Shown here: one piece after another, positions 30,798 through 41,820 of the stretch
Numbering within the stretch: position 1 is the stretch's first letter
Layout: each line of letters opens with the position of its first letter
Source of the DNA: Heloderma charlesbogerti
Taxonomy: Eukaryota; Chordata; Lepidosauria; Squamata; Helodermatidae
Assembly (NCBI GenBank): GCA_026122225.1
Contig: JANEZZ010000405.1
Location: 434,001 to 498,000, forward strand
Length of the DNA stretch: 64,000 bases
Reading direction: 5' to 3'
Notes under the pieces: model-generated
Told to the model about the DNA's origin: nothing
What the model saw: only the letters and a program-made list of their open reading frames with translations
The model's database searches: none
Program-made: the position numbers and the translations under genes

Positions 30798-32317
30798 ATG
30801 CCTCATCTCCTCCATTCATTCTTCGGCCTTTTCTTCTTCCTTTCACTGACATCCAACTGTGCCTCTGAAGATGACACTGTGGTGGTCACCAACAGTGGCC
30901 CTATTAAAGGCAAGCGGGTCTCTGCTGGCTCTGGCTCTGTGACTGCCTACCTGGGCATCCCCTATGCTGAGCCCCCAGTGGGAAAACTGCGGTTCCAGAA
31001 GCCCCGTCCACATCAGCCATGGAATCAGGTCTTGCAGGTCACCGAATTTGGCAACTCTTGTCCCCAGACAAATATTTCCGGCTTCCCTGATGCAGCCATA
31101 TGGGCTGCCAACACACCACTTTCGGAGGACTGCCTCTTTCTCAACATATGGGTGCCCCATCCACGGCCCTCTTGGTTAATGCCCATCCTCGTATGGTTCC
31201 AAGGAATGGGTTTTATCACTGGCACAGCCTCACTGGATATATATAATGGAGCGTTCTTAGCTGCTACAGAGAATGTCATTGTGGCCTCCATGAATTACCG
31301 CTTGGGGGCACTGGGTTTTCTATACATGCCGCCAGATGCCCCAGGAAATGTTGGCTTGTGGGATCAACGGCTGGCTCTGGAGTGGGTGAGGGGGAATGCC
31401 GAAGCCTTTGGTGGTGAAAGGGATCTATTGACTCTCCTCGGCCAAAGTGCTGGAGCAGCCATGGTGGGTTTCCATCTGCTCTCACCAGTAAGCAACCGTC
31501 TTTTTGCCCGTGCTGTGCTTCAGAGTGGAGTCCCCAATGCCATCTGGCCTTGGAAGAGCCCCGAAGAGGCCAAACTAGATGCGATGATGGTCAGCAGCCT
31601 AGTGGGGTGTACTAAACATAATCAGAGTGCCATGGTCAGCTGCCTACAGGAGATAGAGATTGGGGACAAGGCGTTTTCTCACCTGAACACCATCAACTCA
31701 TTGACAACAGATGGAGAGTTCCTCCCAGATGACCCCCAGAAGCTTCTGGAGACCACAGCCTTTAGGAGTAAACCAATTCTCACCGGAGTCACAGCTGATG
31801 AAGGGTCAACCTATGTATTACTTATGTATCCTAACACCAAAGGAGATGGAATACTGACCTGGGAGCAGCTCCTTAAAGGGGTGATGGGAACTATGGAAAA
31901 AGGAACTACAGAAGAAATTGCCAAGGCTGTAGCACTGAAGTTCAGTGAAGGTTACCAGGGGCCAGGACGGTACCGTCTGGCCTTCGCTCAGTATTTCAGA
32001 GATTACTTCTTTAAGTGTCCACTGGATGACTTTGCTGCGAAGATGAGAGATACTAAGATCCGTGTGTACATTTACGAGCCTTCTACATTTAGTTCAGTGG
32101 TAGAAGAAACTGAGACCCCTGTGTACGTTTATACCTTCGATCACCGCCCTTCTGGCTCTGAATGGCCTGAATGGGTACAGACACCCTACGGAGTTGAGAT
32201 ACCTTACTTGTTTGGAAGCTTGGCATCAGCGTTGCCAAGAAACGAATCGGTCACAATGTCTGAGGTTGCATTGAGCCGCCAAGTGATGCGATACTGGGCA
32301 GAGTTTGCCAGAACTGG
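30798..32317 (+). CDS. cholinesterase-like copy 2, coding exon 1 (catalytically impaired)
   Basis: This exon encodes residues 1-506 of a 572-residue carboxylesterase/cholinesterase-family protein. A CAG acceptor at 30784-30786 lies 11 bases before the ATG, so a non-coding 5' exon is expected, as in vertebrate cholinesterase genes. Residues 1-22 form a signal peptide. Kept from the family are the ChE-type start (GPIKGKRV, YLGIPYAEPPVG), Trp102 at the choline-site position, the SEDCLFLN motif, all three disulfide pairs (Cys88/112, 271/282, 407 with exon 2) and acid Glu335 (DEGS). Changed are the oxyanion motif, now QGMGF (135-139), the nucleophile elbow GQSAG (Ser217), and catalytic His, now Tyr464 (TPYG). 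A 19-residue insertion sits at about 422-440. The open frame and sequons (NIS, NQS, NES) suggest a secreted, probably non-hydrolytic protein. The exon ends in a split Gly codon before GTAAGG. Confidence 0.95.
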
Positions 32318-34185
32318 GTAAGGCATTAACCATTCTGTGCCATATGTGTGTGCATCTGTGTGGCAACTGTGCCCATCCATGAGCAAACTGTGCTCATCCC
32401 TTTGGTAGAAGGCACCTTTGAGTCATGAAGGTGGTTAACCTTGAATGTTGTGGGTGGTCCACATCCCAGCCTCTTGCCTTTGCCAAAGGTATGCATTTTC
32501 CAGATATTGTGGATTTCTGCCTGATTGCAGCTGTGAATAAATTTACCTGAGACCATGGTGATTCCATTTTGTGCCAGAGCCATTTTGACTAAGGGCAATC
32601 TGATGTCCATGCAGTGATGTTGTCAGCAACTGAAATCCTTGAGCTGCTGCCTACTGCTGATACCTGCCATGAAGTCCCTTAAGTTTGTTTGCACCTCAGT
32701 GCTTAGGGGCATGGTGGAAAATTAAAATGGTGGCTCGACCCATCTATCCAGTCAGGTGCCCTGTCAGATTAGGAGGCCTGGGGGTGAATTAGAGGGCATT
32801 TCCCCAGGGGCTCCTCAAATCTGTCCCTGCAACCATAACAAGGTTAGAGTTCATGGATATATTGCCCTGATTTATGAAACAATAAGAAAATATTTTCAAA
32901 CCCATATGCAAATACATTTCAATGTATACAGATCTACATGTTCCCACAATGAATTGATAAGTGGCCAGAAAATTCTTCCAAGTTTGAAAACTGTCTATTG
33001 CAGGGGTAGAGAACTTCTGGCCTTGCAGGTGTTTTGGCCTACAAATCCCATCAGCCCTGGCTAGCATAGCCAATGGTGAGGGATGATGGGAGTTCTAGGC
33101 CAAAATATTTGGAGGGCCACATGTTGCTCTAGAAATTGCTCTAGTGACAATTTGGTGCTGATTCTGGTGCCACTCATTCTACTTCATGTGCTGGAAAAAC
33201 ACCGTGGCCCATTCTAAATGGAAACAGAATGAGGAGCGCTTTCTGATTATCTCCAGGTTTTCATGAAATCTCTTTGGTCTCCCAGGGGTACACAAAGCAA
33301 GAAAAGCAGAGTATGCACCTCCTAAAAACCTGCTTTCATGGGTCATACAGCACTTGAAACCCCTATACTTCAGGGTTGGGTGGGCGGAGTAGAAATGAAC
33401 ATCATCAACCCCATAGGTGCTGCTCAGTGAATGAGAGAGGCTTGTTCCCTGCCCCTGTCCACCCTCCCCTGTTCAGGGAAGTTTGCTGGAAGTGCTGAAT
33501 TAAGCCCCTGCAGTTTATCCCACATCTGTCCCCTCTCATCCACCTTTGGGATAGTGTTAAAGATTAAAAGATACTGTGCTATTGTGAATAGGAAAATCAG
33601 GCTTCATAATCTGAATGTGTATAGCAGCTACTGCGCTTTTCTGAATGACTGAAACAGCATTACTGTGCTATTATGAATGGGAAAAACAGGCTGCATACTG
33701 TGAATAGGTAAAGTTGTTACTGGGCTAGGCTACATACTGTGAATGGGAAAATAGCACTACTGCGATATAGTAAAAGGATGAAACAGTGGAAAGTAGTGCT
33801 AAGTCTTAATGAAAGCCTGTGCCCCAAAGCGCGCTACTGCAAATCAGGAAAAAGAGGGAATGGGGGGGAGGGGTGGCCCCACCTCTTGACCATGTCACTG
33901 CCAGGTTACAGAAGCACACCCAGGATTTAATGCGGGGGGATGGGGCACACTGTAGCAGAACTGCGCAGGAGTCGCATTTATGGAAAAAAGATGCACTAGA
34001 AAGACTTTCTAAAAATGCACCTTTTCCAGAGGGAAGCTGCAGGATTGCTGCGGATTGGCGACAGCGTCATTTATCACCAGGGAGCCTGATGTGCTCTCTC
34101 ACTCTGCACTAAATCGGCCATGTAGACTGGGCCCCTGAATGAGTCTGTTGGCAATGCAACTCCTATTTCTTTATTGCCCCCACAG
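32318..34185 (+). other. intron 1 of cholinesterase-like copy 2
   Basis: GTAAGG donor, CCCCCACAG acceptor. It contains a small hAT-type MITE at about 33000-33125 (CAGGGGTAGAGAACTTCTGG; ATGATGGGAGTTCTAGGCC) and a degenerate tandem repeat at about 33560-33780 (GCTATTATGAATGGGAAAA, CATACTGTGAAT). No exon is recognised in the rest. Confidence 0.85.
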
Positions 34186-34340
34186 GAAACCCACAAGGAA
34201 TGAGAGGCAGTGGCCAGTGTACGATGCCACAAAGCAAATCTCCTTTCACATCAGCAAAGAGGCACCTGTGCTTAAACGGCTATCACCCACCTCACACTGT
34301 GACTTCCTGGCTGCATTTCATTTGAATGCAACACACACAA
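34186..34340 (+). CDS. cholinesterase-like copy 2, coding exon 2
   Basis: A 155-nt exon that completes the split Gly codon. It encodes GKPTRNERQWPVYDATKQ and onward to HCDFLAAFHLNATHT. The intron position (after FARxG) and exon length match the second coding exon of vertebrate cholinesterase genes (about 167 nt). The Cys in SHCDF pairs in the family with Cys407 of exon 1. One sequon (NAT) is present. It ends one base into a codon, at CACAA|GTGAGT. Confidence 0.93.
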
Positions 34341-35406
34341 GTGAGTTCAGGTTCTTTGGGAAAGAGAATACATATCAACAACCTTCGATGGCTTTGCTCT
34401 GGATTGGGAACCAACACCTCCTAGGGCTGGGGAGCAGCACCTCAGGCCCAGCAGCCAAATCTGGCCCTATAGGGGGCCCAATCTGGCTTTCCCTGGGTTT
34501 TCAGAAGACCATGGCACTTCCCTTGGCCCTCTCCCCCAAACACAGTTTGGTGATTTCCTGGCATTTGTGCAGTTTTTTCCCCCCATTCTGAAAGGTTGAA
34601 ATGCCTCTCCTAATGCTTAGTTACTAACAGTAAAAGCTTTATGCTATGCTATGCTGGTGTTTGGGTCCCATCCGCCACTGGAATTTAGCCCCCAAGAGCA
34701 TCTTCGAAATGGAATTTGGGCTTTGGGCTGAGAGAAGTTCTGTACCTCTAGGACCTAGCAGTAAAAGTATAAGTACGCTAGGTCGAAACAGCAACGAGAA
34801 GGGATATTATGGAAATGTGGCATCTCTTCTGCAAACCCAGAGAGTATTGAGGGGAAAACATGTGGAGAAGAAGACAGTACCTAACAACCTTAGGAGTTGC
34901 TTTCTTTTAATATATTCAAAAATTGGCTTTATGTGCTTGGCGAGCGGAGGGCCACTTCACATGTTAGAAGGACACAAATTTTGATTAGGGCTGAATGTAC
35001 ACTCAGAAAGTCAGTTGCAGCTAATCCTGTCTCCCTAAACAATATCTGTATGAGGAGAACATTCCATAGAAGATCCATGCTGGATCACACCAAAGGCCTA
35101 TTTGAGTCCCACGTCCTGTTTCCCACAGTGGCCAACCAAATGTCTGTCAGAAGCTCACAAGCAGGATATGAGGGAAATAACCTTCTCCTCTTGTTGTTTT
35201 CCAGCAACTGGTTTGCTGCCTCTGATCCTGGAGGTCGTATGTCCCCATCAGGATTGATAGCCATTGAATTACATGAATTAATCTAGACATGAGTTTGTCA
35301 TATTAAATTTCCCCATTGTTAAGTGTAAGATTACAAGATTACATCTAAAAAAAATGAAATTTGTCAGAATACTACAGGTCTCATGGCCTTTGGTCCTACG
35401 ATTCCC

Positions 35407-35640
35407 TAGAATCATAGAATAGTAGGGTTGGAAGGGGCCTATAAGACCATCAAAGGGGCCTATAAGACCATCAAGTCCAACCCCCTGCTCAATGCAGGAA
35501 TCCATCCAAGTCACAGCATCCCCGACAGGTGTCTGTCCAGCCTCGTCTTGAATGCCTCCAGTGTGGGAGAGCCCACCACCTCCCTAGGGAATTGGTTCCA
35601 TTGCTGTATTGCTCTAATTGTATCCCTCTTACTTTGGATT
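35407..35640 (-). mobile_element. CR1 3' end fragment
   Basis: The CR1 tail starts AGAATCATAGAATAGTAGGG. A 22-bp stretch (AAGGGGCCTATAAGACCATC) is duplicated in tandem at about 35435-35478, which is unique to this copy. Confidence 0.9.
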
Positions 35641-35885
35641 CTGAGAAGTGATGTGTTTGTACTCAAGGCTGGACTGCACATTTCATGAGAGATCCATGAC
35701 TGATCTCCTAAGTTTTTGTATCACTGGATGGCCTCTGTAGGGGCTGCAAGTTTGTTCATAGTAGAGTGTGAGTGTGTGGATGTTATCCCTTCTTCCTGTA
35801 CTGTTTTCCTGATCAAGATCCCCCCACCTTTGCCCTATCTGAGGGACAAATATAGGTATTTATAGTTTTTCTCCTATGGGACAAC

Positions 35886-36083
35886 CAGTGGAGGCTGTTG
35901 GCTTCAATGTCAGTGGGGCAGTGAATCAGCTCCTGGTTTCAGTCAGAACCAGTCAGAAGTCTAAAGGAGCAATTGACAATTGGGGGGCAGGGCTCAGCAC
36001 CTTGGATAGCTCCTTTAGAATTCTGACTGAAACCTGGAGAGGATTCAACACCCCAGTGACATTGGATCCACCAGCCTTCAGTG
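35886..36083. mobile_element. hAT-type MITE with CAGTGGAGGCTG ends
   Basis: The left end CAGTGGAGGCTGTTGGCTTC and right end GGATCCACCAGCCTTCAGTG are inverted repeats, and the interior is also palindromic (CAGTCAGAA ... TTCTGACTG). The flanks are too diverged for a clear target duplication. Related copies are at 42253 and 58206. Confidence 0.7.
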
Positions 36084-36317
36084 CAAACAACAACCTGGAT
36101 GGGACACAGCATTTATCAGAAAAGGAACAGGGTAAGGGTACAGAAAAGGAACAGGATAACCCCATCACCATCTGCCAGTGCTCCAAAGAGTTTGGCAGTC
36201 CTTTGTGGATGCATTTCAATTAAACACAAAAGACAGGAGACCCATCAGATCTCCTGTGTGAAGAGGTGTTTGGCCCTCTGTTGATCAATTATTTTTCCCT
36301 GCCTTTTTATTTTGCAG

Positions 36318-36361
36318 AGAAATCTGAAGAAGACACTACACTGCTTGACCCATTTCAGTAG
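36318..36361 (+). CDS. cholinesterase-like copy 2, last coding exon
   Basis: A 44-nt exon after TTTGCAG. It finishes a split codon and encodes the acidic tail KSEEDTTLLDPFQ before TAG. Like the tails of copies 1 and 3 it lacks the amphipathic tetramerisation helix and cysteine of tailed cholinesterases, and it has no GPI signal. This suggests a soluble monomer. The acceptor context matches copy 1. AATAAA lies about 230 bp downstream. Confidence 0.82.
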
Positions 36362-36591
36362 AAGATATGAAGAACGACTCAAGAACCTACAAAGGCAGAA
36401 TACAAAATAATTTGAATCAATTGAGGCAATTGATCAGTTGAGACAACTGAGTCCCAAGTGAGATGGTCAAACACAGATGCCTAGAAATAGTTCAGCAAGG
36501 TATATACACTGTGGCATCTGTATCCATGTGCAAATATATAATGCGGATATTGTTTATGGGGCAATTCTGAATGAAGACATAAATAAACTGT

Positions 36592-36597
36592 TGAGAT
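36592..36597 (+). promoter_or_regulatory. candidate polyadenylation signal for copy 2
   Basis: AATAAA at this position is the first after the stop codon at 36359-36361. The distance of about 230 bp fits a short 3' UTR. Not confirmed by any other feature. Confidence 0.5.
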
Positions 36598-37480
36598 ACA
36601 AATAGAATGAAAATCTGTTCAGCCATCCGGTGTTATTATTATGATTGGGAAAGCATTAAAATCCTATGAATGTGACAGAGGAATTTGGGTAGTCTAGCTG
36701 AGCTCTAATAGAACAAGAGCGCTGTTCATTTGCTCTAGTGAGTGTATGTGGACTCAAAGTGGGGTGGGGTGTATGCATTCAAGACTCTGGCTTCAACATC
36801 CCTACACATCTATTTATTATTTATTTGTTACATTTATATCCCACCTTTTCCTCCAAGGAGCTGAAGGTGGAATACATGAAACTCCTCTCCATTTTATCCT
36901 CATGACAACCCTGTGAGGCAGGTTAGGCTGAGAGTCAGTGATTGCCCTAAAGTAACCCAGTGAGTTGCATGGCTGTGTAGGGACTAGAACCTGGATCTCC
37001 CACTCAGGTCTCTGCAGTCCAGCACACTAACCACTACACCACACTGGCTGTCATGCCAGCTTCCCTTCTGACATTTGCATATTTAGAGTGGTGGTGTGAA
37101 GTGATTCTAAGTATATTCAGCTAAGGGTGCAACAATATACACACACCATTCTCTTCAACAGTAGCCCTATTCAGGTGTTCGAAATGTGTGACGGGGTTAT
37201 CCAGAACACATGGGCTCTTTCCAGAAGAATGGGAACCCGGATTGACCAGGGTTCCCATCCCAATGGAGATACATGTCTCTTTATTATTTATTAATTTATT
37301 TCATTTATAATATTTATATACCACTCCACATCAAAGATTTCAGAGTGGTGAACAACAAGATAAAAGAATAAAACACCATATTAAAACAATTAAAACATTT
37401 TAAAAGAAACTGATTCTGAACTTAATAAAATGTGGCTGGTCACTCAAGGAAGGCCTCTCAAAATAACAATACTTACTTAC
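36598..37480. repeat. downstream of copy 2: SINE and simple AT-rich DNA
   Basis: 36815-37051 is a minus-strand tRNA-derived SINE: tail ATTTATATCCCACCTTTT, then AAGTAACCCAGTGAG, then tRNA-like head complement ACCACTACACCACACTGGC. About 37280-37440 resembles a LINE or SINE 3' tail (TATTTATATACCACTCC). An ACTT tetranucleotide run is at about 37470-37493. No gene. Confidence 0.75.
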
Positions 37481-38470
37481 TTACTTACTTACTTATTTCT
37501 ATACCTCCCAATTGCCAAAGCTCTCTGGGCAGTTCACAGAAATTAAAACCACAGAGTGCAACATAAAACAATATAAAATATAAAAGCTTAAAACCACAAT
37601 ATAACAATACAGCCAGAATAAAACCCAGCAGCAATGCAGAGATTTAAAATACAAATTTAAGACACCAGAGCTAAAAGACTAAAAAGCTAAAATGCTAAAA
37701 AAAAACCTGGGAGGAAAAAAAGGTCTTCATCTGGTACCAGAAGGAGAACAACATAGGCGCTACGCAAACCTCTCTAGGGAGCTCATTCCACAGCCAGGGG
37801 GCTACAGCAGAAAAGGCCCTCTTCCTGGTAGCCACCCACCTCGCTTCCTTTGGCAGGGGCTCCTGGATAAGGACCCCTGAGGATGATCTTAACGTCCAGG
37901 CAGGCACATATGGGAGGAGGTGATCCTTCAGATAATCTGGCCCCAAACTGTTTAGGGCTTTGAATGTTAATACCAGCACTTTGAATCGGGCCTGGAAATG
38001 GACTGGCAGCCATTGCAGCTGGAAAAGTACTGGCGTAATGTGATGTCATTGGCCAGTCCCTGTTAACAATCTTGCTGCCCTATTTTGGACTAGCTGAAGT
38101 TTCCAGACCATTTTCAAAGGCAGCCTCACATATTGCAATAATCCAGATGAGAGGTTATCAGAGCATGGATAACTGTAGTTAAGCTATCTCTGTCCAGATA
38201 AGGGCATAGTTGGTATATCAGCCTAAGCTGACTAAAAGTGCTCCATGCCACTGAGTTCACCTGTGCCTCAAGTGACAGTTCTGGATCCAAGAGCACCCCC
38301 AAACTACGAAGCTGATCTTTTAGGGGGAGTACAACCCCCTCTAGAACAGGTTGAACATCACCAGCCGGGCAGATGAACTACCCACTAACAGTACCTCCGT
38401 CTTGTCTGGATTGAGTTGCAGTTTATTAGCCCTCATCCAGTCCATTACCGTGCCCGTGCACTGATTCAGA
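37481..38470 (-). mobile_element. L2-clade LINE, 3' third of ORF2 and tail
   Basis: Minus-strand translation gives RT-end motifs: a VMDWMRANKLQLNPDKTEVL-like block near 38400-38455, then LRSLGVL-like and LDYCN-like blocks. Near 37700-37980 comes the ORF end LVLTFKALNSLGPDYLKDHL with RKRAFSAVAPWLWNELPREV. The 3' tail is at about 37490-37530. It is the same clade as 15476 and 45640. Frameshifted and 5'-truncated. Confidence 0.85.
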
Positions 38471-38993
38471 ATAGCCACTTCCCTGGGGGCTTGCCAAACT
38501 TCTGTGGCGCACCCAACTTAAATTGCTTTTGTGAACTGAGCCACATGGTTTCCCCGCATTCCAGGGACTTTTTAACACGTTTGTTTTTGTTTGGGCCATA
38601 ATTTGAGCAAACAGAAATTTGCACAAATTACAACTGCAAATCGCACAAATTTGCATAATTTGCACAAATTTCAGTTGTAAATTGCATAAATTTTCACAAA
38701 TTATGCAAATTCACAAAATTTACAGCCATAATTTGCATAAACTTTTTAATGCAAAATAAAAATATGGAAATTCCATCAGCTGGCCTGACTTGTTGCACAC
38801 CGAGTCAGGCCAGCTGGCGGAAGATGGAACTGAGCCTGGGATGGGGGGGAGGGGAGGGGGCCAACGAAAGCTCATTGAGCTCCATCTCCCAACTGGATTC
38901 TTCCAGCATCCCTACCAACATTTTAGTTACTGCCACCTAAGTCAGTCTTTCCTTTGCAGCTCTCTCTTTTTTTGGCAACTTCTCTGCTGCTTT
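38471..38993. repeat. AT-rich degenerate repeats; MITE right end
   Basis: 38580-38760 is a run of degenerate TTTGCACAAATT repeats, similar to the interiors of the AGGAATCC-type MITEs. GATTCTTCCAGCATCCCTA at about 38893-38912 looks like a right terminus. From about 38925 the sequence parallels 45165 onward (TAAGTCAGTCKTTCCTTTGCAG). Confidence 0.5.
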
Positions 38994-39001
38994 ATGAAGA
39001 C

Positions 39002-39660
39002 TAGGGAAGCCTGGTGCAGGGAAATCTGGCCCTCTTGGGGCTTGATGGACTTCCCTGGAGCCCCCAGCTTGACTTGCATTTATGGGCCAAGACGCAGACT
39101 CCCCGCTGGAACTTGTGGATTCTCCAGTCATTGTGTACAAGTCTCCTTTCTCCCTGCTGGGGCACTGGCAAGGAGAAGGGAGACTTTTGCTCATGACCAG
39201 TGCTGGAATTCACCACTGCATGTCATTTTGCAAGATTCTCCCTTCTTCCTGCTGATGCCCCAGCAGAAAGAAGAGAGAATCTTCAACAATGACACACCAT
39301 GGGCAATTCCAGTGTTGGTTGTTGTGTGCAAAAGTCTTTCTTCTCCCTGCCGCCACCCCAGCAGAGAGAAGGGAGACTTTTTTGCACAATGACCAGTACT
39401 GGAATTTCCCGCTGTCATTGCTTCTGCCGCCCCCACCCCCACTATCACCCGCCAACCACTCTGCACAACTCTCTCAAGTGAGAGAGTTGTGCACAGCAGC
39501 TGGCAATGGCGACAGTGGTGGCGGAAGTCTGCGAGCTGGCCCAACTTGGCATGGGTCGGGCTGGGCCAGCTCAAAGACAAGTGAGCTGGAGTCTGGGGGG
39601 CTGAGCCACCATATGCCTGGCAGGCTTGACCCTGCCGGACAGATTCCTCCAACATCCTGA
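39002..39660 (+). mobile_element. hAT MITE, second subfamily, complete (659 bp)
   Basis: It is flanked by a perfect duplication ATGAAGAC at 38994-39001 and 39661-39668. The left end is TAGGGAAGCC and the right end is AGATTCCTCCAACATCCTGA. The interior repeats a block of about 90 bp several times in alternating orientation (AAGTCTCCCTTCTCTCTGCTGGG types), so it too is palindromic. A 200-codon frame at 38790-39392 crosses its left border and cannot be a real gene. The related segment at 45165-45420 lacks the element. Confidence 0.8.
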
Positions 39661-39668
39661 ATGAAGAC

Positions 39669-40152
39669 TGGTTGGTTCTTTGCTTCATTCACTGCCTTTC
39701 CAGAACAAACGTCTTGAGAAAATGGCTGCCAGTCACGGAAAGGGAAGTTTGAGGCCCTTTATAAGAAAAACATAGCCAGAACAAACCCTTATAATATTTC
39801 AGAATTTGAGCTCATTAATTGCTGAAGGTGAGATGGGTTTAATGACCAAATGGATCCTAGGGGTTTCAGGGTCTTCTAGAAAGGAATTAGCAGGCATGTC
39901 TTCCTAGATAACCACCAACTCCTGACTGCACTGAGATTGTAGAGCAAGGGCTGTCAACGTGGCACCTTTGGGCACAGCTGCGCCTGCAAGGACCTCGGAG
40001 TGTACCCACCAGACCCCCTCAGGATTTCCTCTTCCTCCTCTCCATCCCCGTCCACCACCACCTATCTCCCCGCCACCACCCATACTCACCACAGCAGCCC
40101 TAAGGAGAAAGCAGGGATTCCCCTAAAGAGGAAGCAGGAGGTGAGTGTGGTG
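39669..40152. other. unclassified; similar to 45270-45500
   Basis: Shared with 45270-45500: TTCACTGCCTTTCCAGAA, AAAATGGCTGC, AATATTTCAGA and ACCAACTCCYGACTG. From about 39945 a hAT-like dispersed repeat starts (GGGCTGTCAACGTGGCACC). Confidence 0.5.
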
Positions 40153-40460
40153 TAGCAATGTCAGAGGAATCCATCTTGGAGAGGGGGGGAGTTCAACAAG
40201 TTTCCCTAGATTCGGCCCACCAGACTTCATTTCCAGTTCCTGCTTAGCACCTGACTCGGTCTGTGGCAAGTCAGGCCAGCCTGTGGATTTCCCAGGCATT
40301 TTGCACATTTTTTTTGCAGGTTCCACATTTTTCACAACTTTCTAAGCAGTTTGCCCAAATATCTGAGCAATTTGCACAAATCGTTCAGAAATTTGTGCAA
40401 ATTGCAGAACCTGTAAAAAAAAAAGTGAGCAAAAAGAAAGAAAGAAAGAAAGAAAGAAAG

Positions 40461-40507
<47 letters not shown>

Positions 40508-40608
40508 AAAGCCTACAGCTCGGCTCACAAATGCAAATCGAGTTGTACAAGCTGTGGAGCTCTATTGGGCCAAAAAAGAACTGGATTTCCCAGCAACAGA
40601 CATCCCTG
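40153..40608 (+). mobile_element. hAT MITE, second subfamily, with (AAAG)n
   Basis: Left end TAGCAATGTCAGAGGAATCC, right end TGGATTTCCCAGCAACAGACATCCCTG. Flanks GTGTGGTG and GTGTGATG match at 7 of 8. It contains TTTGCACAAAT-type degenerate repeats and an (AAAG)n microsatellite at 40433-40509. Confidence 0.7.
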
Positions 40609-41818
40609 GTGTGATGATGGCATCAGAGGGGGAGGAAATTTCAGGCAGCAGGAGGAGGAGAAGAACAAGGAGAGGAGAAGGAGGTGCAAGTGCAGTGACA
40701 GCAGCGATGGCGGAGGGTGGGGGAGGAAATTTTGGGTGGGAGGAAGAGGTGAGCACAGCAGCAGCAGTGACAGTTGTGTGGGTGGGTGGGTGGGGGATTT
40801 CAGGTGGGAGGAGGTGAGCGTGGTGGCACCAGCACTGAATCAGGCTTTCATTTTGAGCAGTATATGTTCAATAAATGAAGACCCAGGCTTTGACTCTTCT
40901 CAAAGGCCTGGCTGCCATTGCCTGTGTCCAGGGACAGGATTTCAATCACTGCTGCCCCTTTCTCCTGCAGCACCTCCCACTCTGTGCCCTCTGACCCCCG
41001 AAATGTGCTCTTACCCAAGATGCCAGGTCCTCCCACAGAACACCAGAGCACAGGAGGTCACTGCCCTTCTTATACATACACACGGGCAGCTGCCTTCTCC
41101 CTAGATTATTTGTTATTTGTAAGAGCTAGAAGCATCACATAAGCCACCTTTTGGACTGAGCTGTGGGGGACACCGAGGAGAAGGAAAAACTCCCGGGGGA
41201 GAAAGGAGGTGAGTCTGTAATGCACAGAAGAAGAATGGATGAAAACTGGGGTGTGATTTTTGGAAAAGTGACAGAATAAGTGGCACAAGAAAGGGGAGTC
41301 GGGATTCCTGAGTCCTAGCACAGTGTCTTCTTACCTAGATTTGTTTTAGTTGTTTGGAGTTTGGGAAATTTGTCCTCCATCTAGCTGGAATCTCCCTTTA
41401 AGGTGTAAGCCTTAGATAGATGTCTGTGGGTGTCAAAGTGGAAGGGTGTGTGTGAGGGGCAGGGGGCCCACAGACCATGTCACCTAAGAACAAGCCCCAT
41501 TCCCTCAAAAGAGACAAAACAAGGAGCTGAACAAAGCCAGAGGCCAGGTTACTGAGTGACCACTTGTTTGCTAAAGGAGTTCAAGGTTGATAAACCGAGT
41601 TATACTCTTTAACCTTCTATGGAGGGCAGGGCTAGATATTGGAAGATGCCAACTCGGGGATTACATAATCAGCCTTCCCATTCCTCTGAGACAGCCAAAC
41701 TTTACCAGAAAAATTAGGATTGAATATTGTCCTAATATGAGGTTGGGTGGGCCAGAATGGATGCCACCAGATGCCCGAAGGTGGTAGATGCTCTAAAGGT
41801 TTTAGTGAATGTCCTATG
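40609..41818. repeat. upstream region of copy 3; part resembles 19.0-20.1 kb
   Basis: About 40905-41240 and 41545-41720 are similar to 19000-19420 and 19985-20120 in the same order. The middle differs. No coding potential is recognised. 40640-40800 is GGA-rich. Confidence 0.5.
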
Positions 41819-41820
41819 TA

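Larger units (their letters stand above)
34341..36317 (+). other. intron 2 of cholinesterase-like copy 2
   Basis: It holds a dispersed repeat at about 34420-34640 (also at 11490, 21110 and 59600), part of the LINE-tail repeat (35060-35290), a CR1 tail (35407-35640) and a hAT-type MITE (35886-36083). A polypyrimidine tract and TTTGCAG close it. Confidence 0.85.

Noticed and set aside
30798..36361. Copy 2 as a pseudogene
   Set aside because: All three exons are open, splice sites are intact and the disulfide cysteines are kept. Loss of catalytic residues alone does not make it a pseudogene.
38790..39392. 200-codon plus-strand frame
   Set aside because: It starts outside and ends inside a hAT MITE with a clear target duplication, so it crosses an insertion border. 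No family features.
40263..40817. 184-codon Lys/Glu-rich frame
   Set aside because: Encoded by an (AAAG)n microsatellite inside a MITE, then GGA-rich DNA.
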